A DNA stretch of 56,445 nt from Marinomonas vulgaris (GCF_018145875.1 NZ_JAGSSV010000006.1:1-56445); one strand, 5' to 3'. Shown: positions 38,635 to 51,025, counted from the stretch's first letter. Notes: generated by a model from the sequence alone, not told the origin. A program made the numbers and translations.

Positions 38635-38663
38635 AAAACGCCGTTGACCACAACGGCGTTTTT
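38635..38663. terminator. convergent terminator between yciI and the Rdx gene
   Basis: Perfect 12-base arms AAAACGCCGTTG / CAACGGCGTTTT with loop ACCA; followed by TTTGTTTT on the plus strand. Confidence 0.9.
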
Positions 38664-38684
38664 GTTTTCCAGTCTTACGCTGCG

Positions 38685-38972
38685 TCATTTTTCCACCTTC
38701 ACGTCGGAATGTCCAAGGTCTCGCTCTGGATCAATCACATCACGCATGCGCTGTTTCAGCACCTTTGCTTCTGGAAAACCGTCTTCTTCTTTGCGACACC
38801 ATATTTGCTCACCATTCACCCGAACTTTAAAAATCCCGCCTTGCGTTGGCAACAAGGTGACGCTTTTAATGTCTTCGTCAAAGGTCGTTAGCAGCTCCTG
38901 CGCTAGCCAAGCGGCACGCAACATCCAACGACATAAGGTACAATATTCGATTTCGACAATTGCCGTTCGCAT
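38685..38972 (-). CDS. SelT/SelW/SelH-family (Rdx) protein
   Basis: A 95-residue thioredoxin-fold protein with a CXXC redox motif near the start (EIEYCTLCRWMLRAAWLAQEL) and the GGIFKVRVNGEQIWCRKEEDGFPEAKVLKQRMRD block typical of the Rdx family. The cysteines are ordinary, with no selenocysteine. The longer frame opens at 39002, but GGAG nine bases before the ATG at 38972 gives the family's normal start. Its substrate is unknown. Confidence 0.9.
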   Translation of the reverse strand: MRTAIVEIEYCTLCRWMLRAAWLAQELLTTFDEDIKSVTLLPTQGGIFKVRVNGEQIWCRKEEDGFPEAKVLKQRMRDVIDPERDLGHSDVKVEK

Positions 38973-39048
38973 TTGCTTTTTCTCCGGTAAAATAATGGCC
39001 ATACTGTCAATATTATTCGCTATACACTAACAATAAGGAAGCTGCATT

Positions 39049-39600
39049 ATGCGCAAACCTCTTCTCGCCAGCTTAGCTCTTTTGGCTTTTTGTACTCAAC
39101 TGCAAGCCACCGAAGTCGATATCGTCACCAACCAAGGCACCATTCGAGTGGATTTAAACGATGAACAAGCCCCGCGCACCGTGGAAAACTTTTTACGTTA
39201 CGCCGACGATGGCTTCTATGACAACACCATTTTCCATCGTGTTATTCGTGGATTTATGACCCAAGGTGGCGGATTTACCGAAGACTTAGAGCGTAAATCT
39301 ACTCGCCGAGCAATTTCTTACGAAGGCGACAACGGGCTAGCCAATAATCGTGGCACCCTTGCTATGGCCAGAACACAAAACCCAGACAGCGCCACCTCAC
39401 AGTTTTTTATCAATCAAGTTGATAATACTTTCTTGAACCATGGCGCTCGCGGCGGCGCAGGCTATACCGTATTTGGCAAAGTTATCTCTGGTATGGACGT
39501 TGTTGATAGCATTTCTGCCGTAGACACTCACACGGTAGGACCTTACCAAAACGTCCCAACAACACCAGTGATCATTGAGAGCGTGACGCGTGTTAACTAG
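39049..39600 (+). CDS. ppiA: periplasmic peptidyl-prolyl cis-trans isomerase (cyclophilin)
   Basis: A 183-residue cyclophilin that speeds proline isomerisation in periplasmic proteins. A signal peptide is present ([19 protein letters not shown], cut near residue 20). [30 protein letters not shown] and the [13 protein letters not shown] end are standard active-site blocks. Its stop overlaps the mnmC start by 11 bases, so the two are cotranscribed. Confidence 0.93.
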   Translation: MRKPLLASLALLAFCTQLQATEVDIVTNQGTIRVDLNDEQAPRTVENFLRYADDGFYDNTIFHRVIRGFMTQGGGFTEDLERKSTRRAISYEGDNGLANNRGTLAMARTQNPDSATSQFFINQVDNTFLNHGARGGAGYTVFGKVISGMDVVDSISAVDTHTVGPYQNVPTTPVIIESVTRVN

Positions 39601-41596
39601 CTATTGTGTCGACTCGCCAGAGTTGAGCTGGGCGGAAGACGGCGCGCCTCATTCCAGCCAGTTCGACGACGTGTATTTTGATAAAGAATCGGGGCTAGAA
39701 GAAACTCGCTTTGTGTTTATCCAACACAATCGGCTGATTGAACGCTGGAAGCAGATGGACAATACGGCTTTTGTGATTGCCGAAACGGGCTTTGGTACAG
39801 GACTAAACTTTCTTTGCACCTGGCAAGCCTTTGTCGAACAGGCGCCAAGCGACAAACAACTGCACTTTATCTCAGTTGAAAAGTACCCGCTCACCAAAGC
39901 CATGCTGGCTCAGGCCTTGCGCATGTGGCCTTCCCTTCAAGCGTTTAGCAAACCGCTGATCGACGCCTACCCAGAAGTGTGTCATGGCCTTCATCGAGTC
40001 GAACTGGAAAACGGACGCATTCAACTCACGCTGTGGTTTGGTGAGGCAGAAGCGGGCTTTGCAGCCTTAGATGCCGATGTGGACGCTTGGTTTTTGGATG
40101 GCTTCGCTCCTAGCAAAAACCCCGATATGTGGAGCGATTCGCTGTTTCACCACATTCGCAGATTAAGCCATGAAGGCACAACATGCTCAACGTTTACCGC
40201 GGCCGGCATCGTTCGTCGAGGCTTGCAGCAAGCAGGCTTCGAGGTAAAAAAGGTCAAAGGATTTGGCATCAAGCGAGACATGACTGTCGGCGTTCTCAAT
40301 CAAAACGACCAACCTCTGACACAGCGCATGTCGCCCGGTCAGCCTTGGTTTAATCTTCGCCAAAATACACCGGCTAAAGTGAGCCATGTTTTAGTCGTAG
40401 GGGCTGGTTTAGCAGGCGCAAACACCGCCTATGAGCTAGCGCGTCAAGGAATCAAGGTTACTGTCTGGGACAAGGGTGATCACATTGCCTGTGGCGCTTC
40501 GGGCAACCCGCAAGGCATGCTGTACCCTAAGCTCGCGTCACAAGACACGCCAGTCAATCGCTTTTATCTTGCAGCGTATTTATACGCGACGCGTTTGTAC
40601 GCCAAGCTCGATGACCAAGGCAAGTTTTGGGACCAATGTGGTTTGATTCAGATACCTAAAAATCCTAAAGAAACCGAACGTTTCCAAGTACTGCTAAACA
40701 AAAAACTCTACCCAGACACCATTTTACAAGCCTCTACAGACAAACCGGGCAGCTTATTTTTACCCCTGTCAGGGTGGTTAGTTTTGACTACTTTGTGCGA
40801 AACTTTGCTCGCCCACGACAACATCACTGTGTGTTTAAACACCGAGCTAGCATCTTTAACACCGATCGAACAAGGCGGCAGTACCGTCGGCTGGACAGCG
40901 CGTGCTCATAATCAAGACTCGGCGTTTTCTCACGTAGTGTTATGCACAGCAAACGACACACAACAAATTGAAGCCGCCCCAGACACACCGGCTTACCCAA
41001 TTCGCGGGCAAGTCTCTTTTATCGATACGGAGCAAGCCAAAGCGTCTTGTGAAGCGGTAAAAGCCTCTGTTGATACGATCGATTTTGATAAAGTATTGTG
41101 CGAATTTGGCTATGTATCTCCTTCTATTGATCAGCTGTTGCACTTCGGCTCAACTTACGATCTAAACGACACAGACGATCAAGTCCGAGAGGAAGGCCAC
41201 AAGCGCAATTTGGCCATATTGGAAAGTTTACTGGAATTGCCAGAACAGACTTTTTCACCCCAAGACTGCGGTGGTAGAGTGTCGTTTCGCTGCGCCGTGC
41301 CAGATTACACGCCCATCGTCGGTCCCGTTCAATCGGATACAGAATACCGAGACGCTTATGCGATGCTCAGCAAAAACGCAAAATGGCAATCCGACAAACT
41401 CGCCGAGCCGATCAAACAGCTTTACCTCAACATAGGTCATGGCTCAAGAGGCTTAATTTCAACGCCATTGAGCGCCAGCTTTATCGCCAGCTTGATCCTA
41501 GGAACCCCTTCGTCTCTGGAACAGGACATCAGCCATAAACTGCACCCAAGTCGCTTTGTGATTCGAGAACTCAAACGCGCTCAAGCTTCTAAATAA
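39590..41596 (+). CDS. mnmC: bifunctional tRNA mnm5s2U34 methyltransferase / FAD oxidoreductase
   Basis: Completes the mnm5s2U wobble modification: the C-terminal half removes carboxymethyl (FAD) and the N-terminal half methylates (SAM). The methyltransferase has [15 protein letters not shown] and [16 protein letters not shown]; the oxidase starts at about 263 with [21 protein letters not shown] and has [16 protein letters not shown] and GHGSRGL. 668 residues fits a complete fusion. The start is GTG at 39590, inside the last codons of ppiA. Confidence 0.95.
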   Translation: MLTSYCVDSPELSWAEDGAPHSSQFDDVYFDKESGLEETRFVFIQHNRLIERWKQMDNTAFVIAETGFGTGLNFLCTWQAFVEQAPSDKQLHFISVEKYPLTKAMLAQALRMWPSLQAFSKPLIDAYPEVCHGLHRVELENGRIQLTLWFGEAEAGFAALDADVDAWFLDGFAPSKNPDMWSDSLFHHIRRLSHEGTTCSTFTAAGIVRRGLQQAGFEVKKVKGFGIKRDMTVGVLNQNDQPLTQRMSPGQPWFNLRQNTPAKVSHVLVVGAGLAGANTAYELARQGIKVTVWDKGDHIACGASGNPQGMLYPKLASQDTPVNRFYLAAYLYATRLYAKLDDQGKFWDQCGLIQIPKNPKETERFQVLLNKKLYPDTILQASTDKPGSLFLPLSGWLVLTTLCETLLAHDNITVCLNTELASLTPIEQGGSTVGWTARAHNQDSAFSHVVLCTANDTQQIEAAPDTPAYPIRGQVSFIDTEQAKASCEAVKASVDTIDFDKVLCEFGYVSPSIDQLLHFGSTYDLNDTDDQVREEGHKRNLAILESLLELPEQTFSPQDCGGRVSFRCAVPDYTPIVGPVQSDTEYRDAYAMLSKNAKWQSDKLAEPIKQLYLNIGHGSRGLISTPLSASFIASLILGTPSSLEQDISHKLHPSRFVIRELKRAQASK

Positions 41597-41600
41597 AAAT

Positions 41601-41651
41601 AAAAAGCCCAGTGTGATGCTATTGTATTAATGGCGTCGCACTGGGCTTTTT
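41601..41651 (+). terminator. mnmC terminator
   Basis: Arms AAAAAGCCCAGTG / CACTGGGCTTTTT, extended inward by G-U wobble pairs, with a run of T's on the plus strand; A-run before it also allows action on the leftward gene at 41683. Confidence 0.88.
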
Positions 41652-41682
41652 GTATTCTTTGTTGGCTACGATGTGTTATCGC

Positions 41683-42012
41683 TTATAACTCAAATAACTC
41701 GCAGGCATTGGGAATCAATTCAGCCAAACGTATGGAAGTTTGAGGACGATAAACGCAGTCGTGCAACTCTGGCAGTAACGCGCGCAATTTATCACTCAAT
41801 TGCAACAAGCTTGGATTAATGGGTTCGTAGGGATAAACATGATCTTGCAAACTCAATTTGTGTAGTTCATCCAATTCATCTTGCAAGATGCTTTTCATCG
41901 CAAAAAAGCGGTCTTTTTGATTGATACTATTGGTTTCCCAGTAGGCATCGCAAAAAGCCGCGTTCAATTCGTAAAAGATGTGTAGTGCATCAGCAACATT
42001 TTTTTTAGACAT
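41683..42012 (-). CDS. hypothetical protein
   Basis: A 109-residue soluble, helical protein beginning MSKKNVADALHIFYELN. I do not recognise a family. It has no signal peptide or membrane helix. GGAG lies seven bases before the ATG, and a terminator follows, so it is probably a real single-gene unit. It sits between mnmC and cysE, divergent from cysE. Confidence 0.7.
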   Translation of the reverse strand: MSKKNVADALHIFYELNAAFCDAYWETNSINQKDRFFAMKSILQDELDELHKLSLQDHVYPYEPINPSLLQLSDKLRALLPELHDCVYRPQTSIRLAELIPNACELFEL

Positions 42013-42116
42013 GGTATCTCCAACTTTTTGAGCAATCTTCGCATTGCCCCTTGTAATGTTTAACCCTAACCTTATAACCTACATTCTAAACGTGAATCAA
42101 TATAGGTGAATACCCC

Positions 42117-42941
42117 TTGAGTACAACAATACTAGGTGCCGTGACCTCCGACAATTTATGGCAATCTTTACAGGCCGAAGCCAGTAAACTTGCGCAAGAT
42201 GAGCCCATCCTTGCGAGTCTGTTCAATACAACTATATTGCGTCACGAAACATTGTGTTCTGCACTCAGCTTTTTATTGGCCAGTAAACTAGACAGCATTT
42301 CGATTCCCGCGATGGTCTTGCGAGAAGTATTCGAAGAAGCCATGGCCGACCCTCACTCTGGCATTGTCCGCTGCATCGAGCAAGACATTTTGGCCATAAA
42401 AGAACGTGATGCGGCCTGCGATACACTCACTACGCCACTGTTGTTTTTCAAAGGCTTCCATGCGTTGCAAACCTATCGTGTGGCTAACTGGTTATGGAAA
42501 AACGACCGCAAAAGCTTGGCTTTATACTTACAAGGTCAAATGTCCATGGTGTTCAGCATCGACATTCACCCCGCCGCGACCATAGGATCAGGCATCATGC
42601 TTGACCATGCAACCGGGTTAGTTGTGGGTGAAACCTGCGTGATCGAAGACAATGTGTCTATTTTGCAGTCAGTCACACTTGGCGGAACCGGCAAAGAGCA
42701 CGGCGATCGTCACCCGAAAATTCGCTCTGGCGTCTTGATTGGCGCAGGGGCGAAAATATTGGGTAACATCGAGGTGGGCGAAGGGTCAAAAGTGGGCGCG
42801 GGCAGTGTTGTGCTCGAAGCTGTGGCACCACACACCACGGTGGCAGGTGTGCCGGCCAAAGTGGTTGGACGCAATACTGAACGCGAACCCGCTTTGGGCA
42901 TGGATCACAACATCAATAACTGCCTACGCGACGAAGGCTAA
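42117..42941 (+). CDS. cysE: serine O-acetyltransferase
   Basis: Makes O-acetylserine from serine and acetyl-CoA, the first committed step of cysteine synthesis. An N-terminal helical domain is followed by a left-handed beta helix with hexapeptide repeats (IDIHPAATIGSGIMLDHATGLVVGETCVIEDNV..., VTLGGTGKEHGDRHPKI). The C-terminal end (NCLRDEG) differs from the usual tail that ends in Ile and binds cysteine synthase, so complex formation is uncertain. The start is TTG at 42117, nine bases after AGGTG. Confidence 0.92.
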   Translation: MSTTILGAVTSDNLWQSLQAEASKLAQDEPILASLFNTTILRHETLCSALSFLLASKLDSISIPAMVLREVFEEAMADPHSGIVRCIEQDILAIKERDAACDTLTTPLLFFKGFHALQTYRVANWLWKNDRKSLALYLQGQMSMVFSIDIHPAATIGSGIMLDHATGLVVGETCVIEDNVSILQSVTLGGTGKEHGDRHPKIRSGVLIGAGAKILGNIEVGEGSKVGAGSVVLEAVAPHTTVAGVPAKVVGRNTEREPALGMDHNINNCLRDEG

Positions 42942-42963
42942 TTCGTCTCTTAACCTGTTCTGT

Positions 42964-42989
42964 ATTACGACCTCACATGAGGTCGTAAT
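42964..42989. terminator. perfect inverted repeat at the end of the yheU-like gene
   Basis: Perfect 12-base arms ATTACGACCTCA / TGAGGTCGTAAT with two bases between. The right arm encodes the last residues and stop of the UPF0270 protein. No U-run on either side, so it is a weak or Rho-assisted terminator, or a stabilising stem, between two convergent genes. Confidence 0.5.
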
Positions 42990-43208
42990 GGGTTAACGCT
43001 TCTTTTAGCACCATCTTGATGGTTTCGCTTTCGGTATCAAACAACAACACAGCGTCGCCTGTTTTAAGGTAACGCAACGCTTGTTCGCGCTTTTGTACCA
43101 TTGATAAATCATAGTCGCCATAGTCTGTGCCATCACGGGACACTATGTCGTCTAAAATGGCATTTAATGTGTCTGCCGCCAAAGAATCGTAAGGTATTAG
43201 GGTATCCA

Positions 43209-43209
<1 letters not shown>
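42973..43209 (-). CDS. UPF0270 (YheU-like) protein
   Basis: A 78-residue acidic protein. The pattern IPYDSLAADTLNAILDDIVSRDGTDYGDYDLSMVQKREQALRYLKTGDAVLLFD matches UPF0270/YheU (IP..L....L...I..FV.REGTDYG....L..K). Its function is unknown. Its ATG shares one base with the ligA stop (TAATG), so it is translationally coupled to ligA. Confidence 0.85.
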
Positions 43210-45305
<2,096 letters not shown>

Positions 45306-45339
45306 TTAGGGCCTTGGTATTTTCTTGATACAGTGCGCT

Positions 45340-46377
45340 TTATTGCTTGTTGCGCATTAACCGTCGGCGCTCAAAGTCGCGTATTCGCTGACGACAATGG
45401 GCAATGGTTTGCTCGCTCATTGGTTCACGGCGTTCGTCACGAAGTTCGCCGCCCAAATTACGCACTAGAGTTTGTGCCGTTTCTAGCATGAAGTCGAAAG
45501 CTTTCATGCTGTTTTTCGGCCCAGGTAAGCCCATGAAGAAGCTAACACCAGGGCAATCGGTTTCGCCCATGGTTTCTAGATCAAACGTACCCGGCTCGAT
45601 GGCATTGGCCATACTGAACTGAACTCGACCACGATCAAAGCCGTCTTCGTGACGATGGAAGATGTCCATATCGCCGTAGCGCATACCGCAGTTTAGAATC
45701 AACTGAAGCAGCTCGATGCCAGAGAAGTTTTGTTCTTCTGGGGCAAAGATATTAATCACGATGACCTCTTCAATTTCAGCGTTGCTGTCATCGTTTTCTA
45801 TCTCATCATCAAGGCTGCTGTTTGAGCTGACTTGATCAATGTCTATAGCAGAATAATGACGCTCGTAGTCTTCTTCCATTCCATCATTAGAAAAGTGTTC
45901 TTGAGTAAAATGCTCTTGAGTAAAACCGCCGACATCTGCCCCTAGGTCTTCAGGCTCATAGAAACCATCGTCTGAGTAGTTTTGCTCCGAAATCGCCGAG
46001 TCACCAAAATCACGCTCTGGCACCAAGGTGGCCAGTTCGTCTAAATGCATTTCTTTGCCACGATCCAATGTCGGGCCAGAATCTACCTTATGGGGCACAT
46101 CGGCCAACGGCGATTTTGCGGTTTTACGAGCATTTTCAAATGCACTCACTGCGGGTTCTTTCGGGACGACACGCTTTGCCGAGGGCGCTTTAGCTTGGCT
46201 GACCGGAACGGCTCGACCCACTAGCGCATCATCTTCAAAGTCATCTAGATCTGTGTAGTCATCTTCTGACTGGGCAAATTTCTGCCCTTTTTTGTATCGA
46301 CGAAATCCATCTATGAGGATTACGACAATAATGACGACCCCAATCAAGATTAGCCACTCACGTAAGCTGAATTCCAT
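45340..46377 (-). CDS. zipA: cell division protein ZipA
   Basis: An essential divisome protein that anchors FtsZ to the inner membrane. One N-terminal membrane helix (about residues 9-25, IN-facing tail short), an acidic, disordered linker of about 170 residues, and the C-terminal FtsZ-binding domain (about 205-335) with VINIFAPEEQNFSGIELLQ and CPGVSFFMGLPGPKN. The linker contains a five-residue tandem duplication (FTQEH FTQEH). 345 residues is typical. zipA-ligA order is conserved in gammaproteobacteria. Confidence 0.94.
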   Translation of the reverse strand: MEFSLREWLILIGVVIIVVILIDGFRRYKKGQKFAQSEDDYTDLDDFEDDALVGRAVPVSQAKAPSAKRVVPKEPAVSAFENARKTAKSPLADVPHKVDSGPTLDRGKEMHLDELATLVPERDFGDSAISEQNYSDDGFYEPEDLGADVGGFTQEHFTQEHFSNDGMEEDYERHYSAIDIDQVSSNSSLDDEIENDDSNAEIEEVIVINIFAPEEQNFSGIELLQLILNCGMRYGDMDIFHRHEDGFDRGRVQFSMANAIEPGTFDLETMGETDCPGVSFFMGLPGPKNSMKAFDFMLETAQTLVRNLGGELRDERREPMSEQTIAHCRQRIRDFERRRLMRNKQ

Positions 46378-46442
46378 TACATATTCCGAATAGCATCAAT
46401 TAATGTTGACCGTATTATCAAACGAAGCGCCTTAGGATTCAA

Positions 46443-47624
46443 TTATAAGGCCACCTTGATTGTATAAATCTCGTTACGATTTGGTAATACTGCTGTTTTT
46501 TTGCCGATAACCCGACCTTTTGTCAGATCATTGTCATTGATATTGGCCAATTTCACCATCACATCCACTTGGTTGGTTTCGGCTAGCGTCATGGTTGGCA
46601 TAAGCGAATCCAAGTTAGTCAGTAAAATAATTCGCCCAAAATCCTCTGGATACAATCGTTGAATGGCCACCGGCATGGTTTGCCCTGCCACCAAAGCATA
46701 CACCAAGAGCACGTCGTCCGGTTGCCAAGTCACTTGTGAATCGTCCCACTCAAGATTCACTGCCAGCTGGTCGGTAATGATCGGAGCAACGGCTTGAGAA
46801 TCGATATTGCCTCTCTGACGAGCTTTGTCGATGGCTGACATTAACGCCAACCGCTCACTGGATCGCGCACTGTAGCGAATCGCCTCTTGCCACGCCAGAA
46901 TCGCCCCTAAGTAGTTTTGTTGCGTAAATTCCGCCACGCCTTTTAAATCTAAGGCCGTAGCTTGGGTGGGATCCGCCGTTAAAATAGTCTCGACGATTTG
47001 CAGCATTTTCGCGGAACTCTGATTGTCATTAGCATAAAAAACCGCTTGGGCGTATTCCACCAATAAGTTCACTCGGCCATCGGCGTTTTGCGCCAAGGTG
47101 TCCAAGGCTTTTTCGTAGGCTAATACCGCTTCCTGGTAGCGATTGCTGTTCATGTGATCGCTTGCTAAGTAATACCAGTCTTCTGCTCGATCAAAACGCG
47201 CACTGCGATATTGCAAAAAGTCGGTGATTTTTTCAGGCGTTAATCGTTGCTTTTGCAAATCTTCTGTAAAAGCCACGTCTTTGGCGTAACCCATCCACTG
47301 ATACAAGCTCACACTGCCGATAATAGTCACGGTCGCCGCGCCCAACATCGCCCAACCCGCTAAGGGAAGCTCGTTCGCCTGAGCGACAAAAGATCGCTGA
47401 ATGGAGGTATTTGCTTCGTGATTCACGTCCAACAGTAACTGGGCCGATTCTTTTTTCGTCAATCGACCGGCGTTTTCTTCCTCGGCGATTTCCAGTCGTC
47501 TTATCTGCAAAAAAGACGCACGTTTGCTCTTTGCAGACCGTTTAGCCTCTCGGCCAATCGCCCCATAAAACAGCACAAGGCTGATCACCAATATTCCAGC
47601 CATGATCAAATAGGCAAGCATCAT
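46443..47624 (-). CDS. ccmI: cytochrome c maturation protein CcmI
   Basis: A chaperone that holds apocytochrome c for haem attachment. Two N-terminal membrane helices (about 4-23 and 93-112) are separated by a cytosolic coiled-coil with Arg/Lys; then tetratricopeptide-like repeats (about 135-290) and a C-terminal periplasmic beta region. 393 residues is typical for a one-piece CcmI. Its start overlaps the ccmH stop by four bases; it is the last ccm gene. Confidence 0.9.
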   Translation of the reverse strand: MMLAYLIMAGILVISLVLFYGAIGREAKRSAKSKRASFLQIRRLEIAEEENAGRLTKKESAQLLLDVNHEANTSIQRSFVAQANELPLAGWAMLGAATVTIIGSVSLYQWMGYAKDVAFTEDLQKQRLTPEKITDFLQYRSARFDRAEDWYYLASDHMNSNRYQEAVLAYEKALDTLAQNADGRVNLLVEYAQAVFYANDNQSSAKMLQIVETILTADPTQATALDLKGVAEFTQQNYLGAILAWQEAIRYSARSSERLALMSAIDKARQRGNIDSQAVAPIITDQLAVNLEWDDSQVTWQPDDVLLVYALVAGQTMPVAIQRLYPEDFGRIILLTNLDSLMPTMTLAETNQVDVMVKLANINDNDLTKGRVIGKKTAVLPNRNEIYTIKVAL

Positions 47625-48031
47625 TGCGGTGTTCTCCGTCGTTTTCGGTTAGACACTATGATCAACACAAAAGCCAATACTCCTACAGCGAGCAAAATGA
47701 AGGGCCCATACCAAAGTAAGAAAGTCGCTGAAGAATGCTCTGGTCGATACAACACAAAGGCGCCGTATCGAGCTACCATGTAATCGATGATTTCTTGATC
47801 GGTTTTACCCTGCTCTATCATCTCGAAGACCAAACGTCGTAAATCCAAGGCAATGCTGGACTCCGAATCGGCCACATTTTGGTTTTGGCATTTAGGACAA
47901 CGCAACTCGGTCACCAAGGCTTGATAACGGGTTTGATTCAACTCAGAGCTGAACACTATTTGCTCTTGTGCCGATACAGGCCAAGCTAAAACAGCCATCA
48001 ACAGCAGCACACTATGAATGATTGGTTTCAT
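47621..48031 (-). CDS. ccmH: cytochrome c maturation protein CcmH (CcmL)
   Basis: A thiol oxidoreductase that keeps the CXXCH cysteines of apocytochrome reduced. A cleaved signal peptide precedes the LRCPKCQNQNVADSES motif with the redox cysteines, a three-helix domain (LRRLVFEMIEQGKTDQEIIDYMVARYGAFVLYRP) and one C-terminal membrane helix. 136 residues marks the short form with the TPR part separate (ccmI). Overlaps both neighbours by four bases. Confidence 0.95.
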   Translation of the reverse strand: MKPIIHSVLLLMAVLAWPVSAQEQIVFSSELNQTRYQALVTELRCPKCQNQNVADSESSIALDLRRLVFEMIEQGKTDQEIIDYMVARYGAFVLYRPEHSSATFLLWYGPFILLAVGVLAFVLIIVSNRKRRRTPQ

Positions 48032-48537
48032 TGCAAGTACTCTTTCATCGTCGGCCAGTTTTGCTCGTTAATTTCTCCTTGATGGCGATACGCCACTACA
48101 CCGTTGCTGTCCACCACAAAGGTTTCTGGGGCGCCTGTGATGCCCATATCCAGACCAAAATGACCTATTTCATCCATTAAAACCTGCTGATAAGGGTTAC
48201 CTTTTTCTTCTAGCCATTGCAGTGCCAAAGCTTGTTGATCTTTATGATCGATACCAATAATGGTGATACCAGACTGAGCTAAACGATTCAAAAAGGGGTG
48301 CTCTATGTGACAGGCCGGGCACCAGGTTCCCCAAAAGTTGATCAAATATGGCGTGCTCGGCAGATCGGCATTGGTGACTAACTCATCATCAAACAGCGAT
48401 ACCAGAGTAAAGTCAGGCACACTTTTTCCAACCAAGGCCGATGGCATGTAATTCACGTCTTTTCCCAACTGAGAATAAAACACGCCCCCCAAGGCTAAGA
48501 ACATAACGAGCGGTAAAAATAGCAGTATCTTTCGCAT
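48028..48537 (-). CDS. ccmG: thiol:disulfide interchange protein CcmG (DsbE)
   Basis: A membrane-anchored periplasmic thioredoxin that reduces apocytochrome c during haem attachment. One N-terminal anchor (LLFLPLVMFLALGGVFYS) and the active site NFWGTWCPACHIEHPFL with CPAC; the acid/cis-Pro loop follows (GAPETFVVD). 169 residues is usual. It starts one base after the ccmF stop. Confidence 0.95.
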   Translation of the reverse strand: MRKILLFLPLVMFLALGGVFYSQLGKDVNYMPSALVGKSVPDFTLVSLFDDELVTNADLPSTPYLINFWGTWCPACHIEHPFLNRLAQSGITIIGIDHKDQQALALQWLEEKGNPYQQVLMDEIGHFGLDMGITGAPETFVVDSNGVVAYRHQGEINEQNWPTMKEYLQ

Positions 48538-48538
48538 C

Positions 48539-50476
48539 TTATGCCCCCGCTCGTTTACGATATCGTTTATCTAACGCCGCCAATAGACCGCCCGCCATCA
48601 TCAATAAACCACCTAGCCAGATCCAGCGCACAAAAGATTTTACATAAATGCGCACGCCCCACGCAGACTCGTCTATTTGCTCACCCAATGAAACATATAA
48701 ATCGCGCGTAAGACCAGCGTCTAACGCCGCCTCGGTCATCACTTGTTGACGTGTGGTAAAAAAACGCTTTTCGGGAAACAAGGTCGCCACGACTCGGCCA
48801 TTTTGGTAGGCGGTAAATTGCCCCTTGCTAGAGACGTAGTTTGGCCCTGTCACCCGTGTCATTTGATCAAACTGAAACTCATAGCCGGCAATGTGTGCTG
48901 TATCGCCAGGCGACAACCGCAACATGGATTCTTCGCTGTTCACACTCACCAGCACTATGCCCACCAGTGTCGCAGCGATGCCGAGGTGCGCCAACAACAT
49001 GCCGTAATAATTGCGTGGTAACTGACGAGCTCTTGGAATAATGCCTTTGGTGCCAGCGGAAACCTTGCTAAACCAATCGGAGAAGGATAACACCACCACC
49101 CAGAACACCACCGCTAAGCTGATAAACGCCAACCCGCCAAACTCATAACAATAAACAACCACGGCCGACAAACCAAAAGAGAACATCGCCGCTAAACCAC
49201 AAGGCTTGAGCAAAAGACGCGTCGGTGTTTGGTGCCATTTCGACAAGGGCCCCACCGCCATGAGCACAATCAGTAAAAGAGCAATCGGCGTAAACACACT
49301 GTTGAAATACGGCGCGCCGACAGAGATTTTCCCCAGCCCTAATGTATCGAACAACAAAGGGTACAAGGTCCCCAGCAAAACCGTCAGGGTTAACACCGTA
49401 AGTAAAATGTTATTCATCAACAACCAGGCTTCTCGGCCAGTCAGCCCAAGAGACACCGTCGAGCGCACCTGAGCCGCACGAATGGCGTACAAGAGCAAAC
49501 TGCCGCCCACTAAGACAATCAACAAGCCCAAAATAAACACCCCGCGAGTTGGATCGGCCGCAAAGGAATGCACCGACGTCAGCACGCCAGAGCGCACTAA
49601 AAATGCCCCCAGTAACGACAAGCTAAAGGTGAAAATCGCCAACAACACGGTCCAGCTCTTAAACACACCACGTTTTTCAGTGACAGCAAGAGAATGCAAC
49701 AACGCCGTACCCGCCAGCCAAGGCATAAAAGAGGCATTTTCGACTGGGTCCCAAAACCACCAGCCGCCCCAGCCCAATTCGTAGTAAGCCCACCAGCTGC
49801 CCAACGTAATACCCAAGGTCAAAAATGCCCACGAGGCCGCGGTCCAAGGTCTTGCCCAACGCGCCCACGCGGCGTTTAAATTCCCCGTGATTAGGGCCGT
49901 GACCGCAAAAGCAAATGCCACAGCAAAACCAACGTAACCCATATAAAGCAATGGCGGATGCACTATCAGGCCAAAATCTTGCAAGAGTGGGTTTAAATCA
50001 CCACCGTCCGCTGGCACATCGGGCAAAATACGCACAAAAGGCGACGAGGTAAACAGTAAAAAAGACAAGAAACCTACGCACACTGTGCCTAACACAGCCA
50101 ATACAACAGGGCCTATTTCTAAAGGTAAGGTGCGAATTTTAAGCGCCACGGCGGTACACCAACCGCATAAGATCAGCACCCACAACAATAAAGAACCTTC
50201 ATGGCTGCCCCACAAGGCACTGAATTTGTACCAAATAGGCAACTGACTGTTTGAGTTTTGCGCCACATACAATACCGAGAAATCGTCCGTCAAAAAGGCC
50301 GAACTCAAGGCCACAAAACTCACCAACACCAATAAAGACATGATTAAGGTAAGCGGTTGCGCCATACTCAGCAGCAAACGATTGCCTTTCCAATAGCCAA
50401 GTAAAGGCAATATCGATAAGAGTAAGGCAAAAAACAACGATAAGATCAGGGAAAATTGACCCACTTCAGGAAACAT
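48539..50476 (-). CDS. ccmF: haem lyase subunit CcmF
   Basis: A large inner-membrane protein of the haem ligation complex that joins holo-CcmE haem to apocytochrome. About 15 membrane helices and the tryptophan-rich signature GWGGWWFWDPVENASFMPWLAGTALLHS (WWD domain), with flanking conserved histidines. The ATG at 50476, preceded by AGG, is chosen over the TTG two codons upstream. 645 residues is typical. A 84-base gap to ccmE without a terminator keeps it in the operon. Confidence 0.95.
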   Translation of the reverse strand: MFPEVGQFSLILSLFFALLLSILPLLGYWKGNRLLLSMAQPLTLIMSLLVLVSFVALSSAFLTDDFSVLYVAQNSNSQLPIWYKFSALWGSHEGSLLLWVLILCGWCTAVALKIRTLPLEIGPVVLAVLGTVCVGFLSFLLFTSSPFVRILPDVPADGGDLNPLLQDFGLIVHPPLLYMGYVGFAVAFAFAVTALITGNLNAAWARWARPWTAASWAFLTLGITLGSWWAYYELGWGGWWFWDPVENASFMPWLAGTALLHSLAVTEKRGVFKSWTVLLAIFTFSLSLLGAFLVRSGVLTSVHSFAADPTRGVFILGLLIVLVGGSLLLYAIRAAQVRSTVSLGLTGREAWLLMNNILLTVLTLTVLLGTLYPLLFDTLGLGKISVGAPYFNSVFTPIALLLIVLMAVGPLSKWHQTPTRLLLKPCGLAAMFSFGLSAVVVYCYEFGGLAFISLAVVFWVVVLSFSDWFSKVSAGTKGIIPRARQLPRNYYGMLLAHLGIAATLVGIVLVSVNSEESMLRLSPGDTAHIAGYEFQFDQMTRVTGPNYVSSKGQFTAYQNGRVVATLFPEKRFFTTRQQVMTEAALDAGLTRDLYVSLGEQIDESAWGVRIYVKSFVRWIWLGGLLMMAGGLLAALDKRYRKRAGA

Positions 50477-50560
50477 AAACAACCTAGGCTAATCGCTCTT
50501 TGATTAAAGTGACTGCAGTAAAAAGCACTTTACTCAAAAAAGCATTAATAAAAATTTTTA

Positions 50561-51025
50561 CTAAAAAGACGCAGCGGAACCTGCTCCCGTCACTTTTTTG
50601 CTTTCTGCTTTTTTCAGCGCATCAGACACTTCTGGCGCCATGTATTCTTCATCGTGTTTGGCAAGCACTTGACTTGCTTTAAACACACCGTCGATCATCA
50701 TTTCCCCTTGCGCCACTATGCCTTGCCCTTCGCGAAATAGGTCGGGCAAGATACCTAGGTATTCAATGGTCATGCTGTACTCGTAATCGGTCACATCAAA
50801 CGACACCGCCAGTGTCTCAGGGTCACGCTTAACACTGCCATCCACCACCACGCCACCGGCTCGAATGGTGGTATTTTGCGGCGCTTCGCCTTGGGCAATT
50901 TGTGTGGGAGAAAAAAATAAATTGATGTTTTGCTGCAAGGAATACATCACCAAGCCAACCACTGCGCCAAGGATCAGCACAATGGCGACCACCCACAACA
51001 AACGCTTTTGTCTAACGGGATGCAT
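50561..51025 (-). CDS. ccmE: haem chaperone CcmE
   Basis: A membrane-anchored periplasmic carrier that binds haem covalently and passes it to CcmF. One N-terminal helix ([22 protein letters not shown]), an OB-fold domain, and the haem-binding histidine in [12 protein letters not shown]. The frame is open to 51145, but that part overlaps ccmD; GGAGG six bases before the ATG at 51025 decides the start, giving 154 residues. Confidence 0.96.
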   Translation of the reverse strand: MHPVRQKRLLWVVAIVLILGAVVGLVMYSLQQNINLFFSPTQIAQGEAPQNTTIRAGGVVVDGSVKRDPETLAVSFDVTDYEYSMTIEYLGILPDLFREGQGIVAQGEMMIDGVFKASQVLAKHDEEYMAPEVSDALKKAESKKVTGAGSAASF

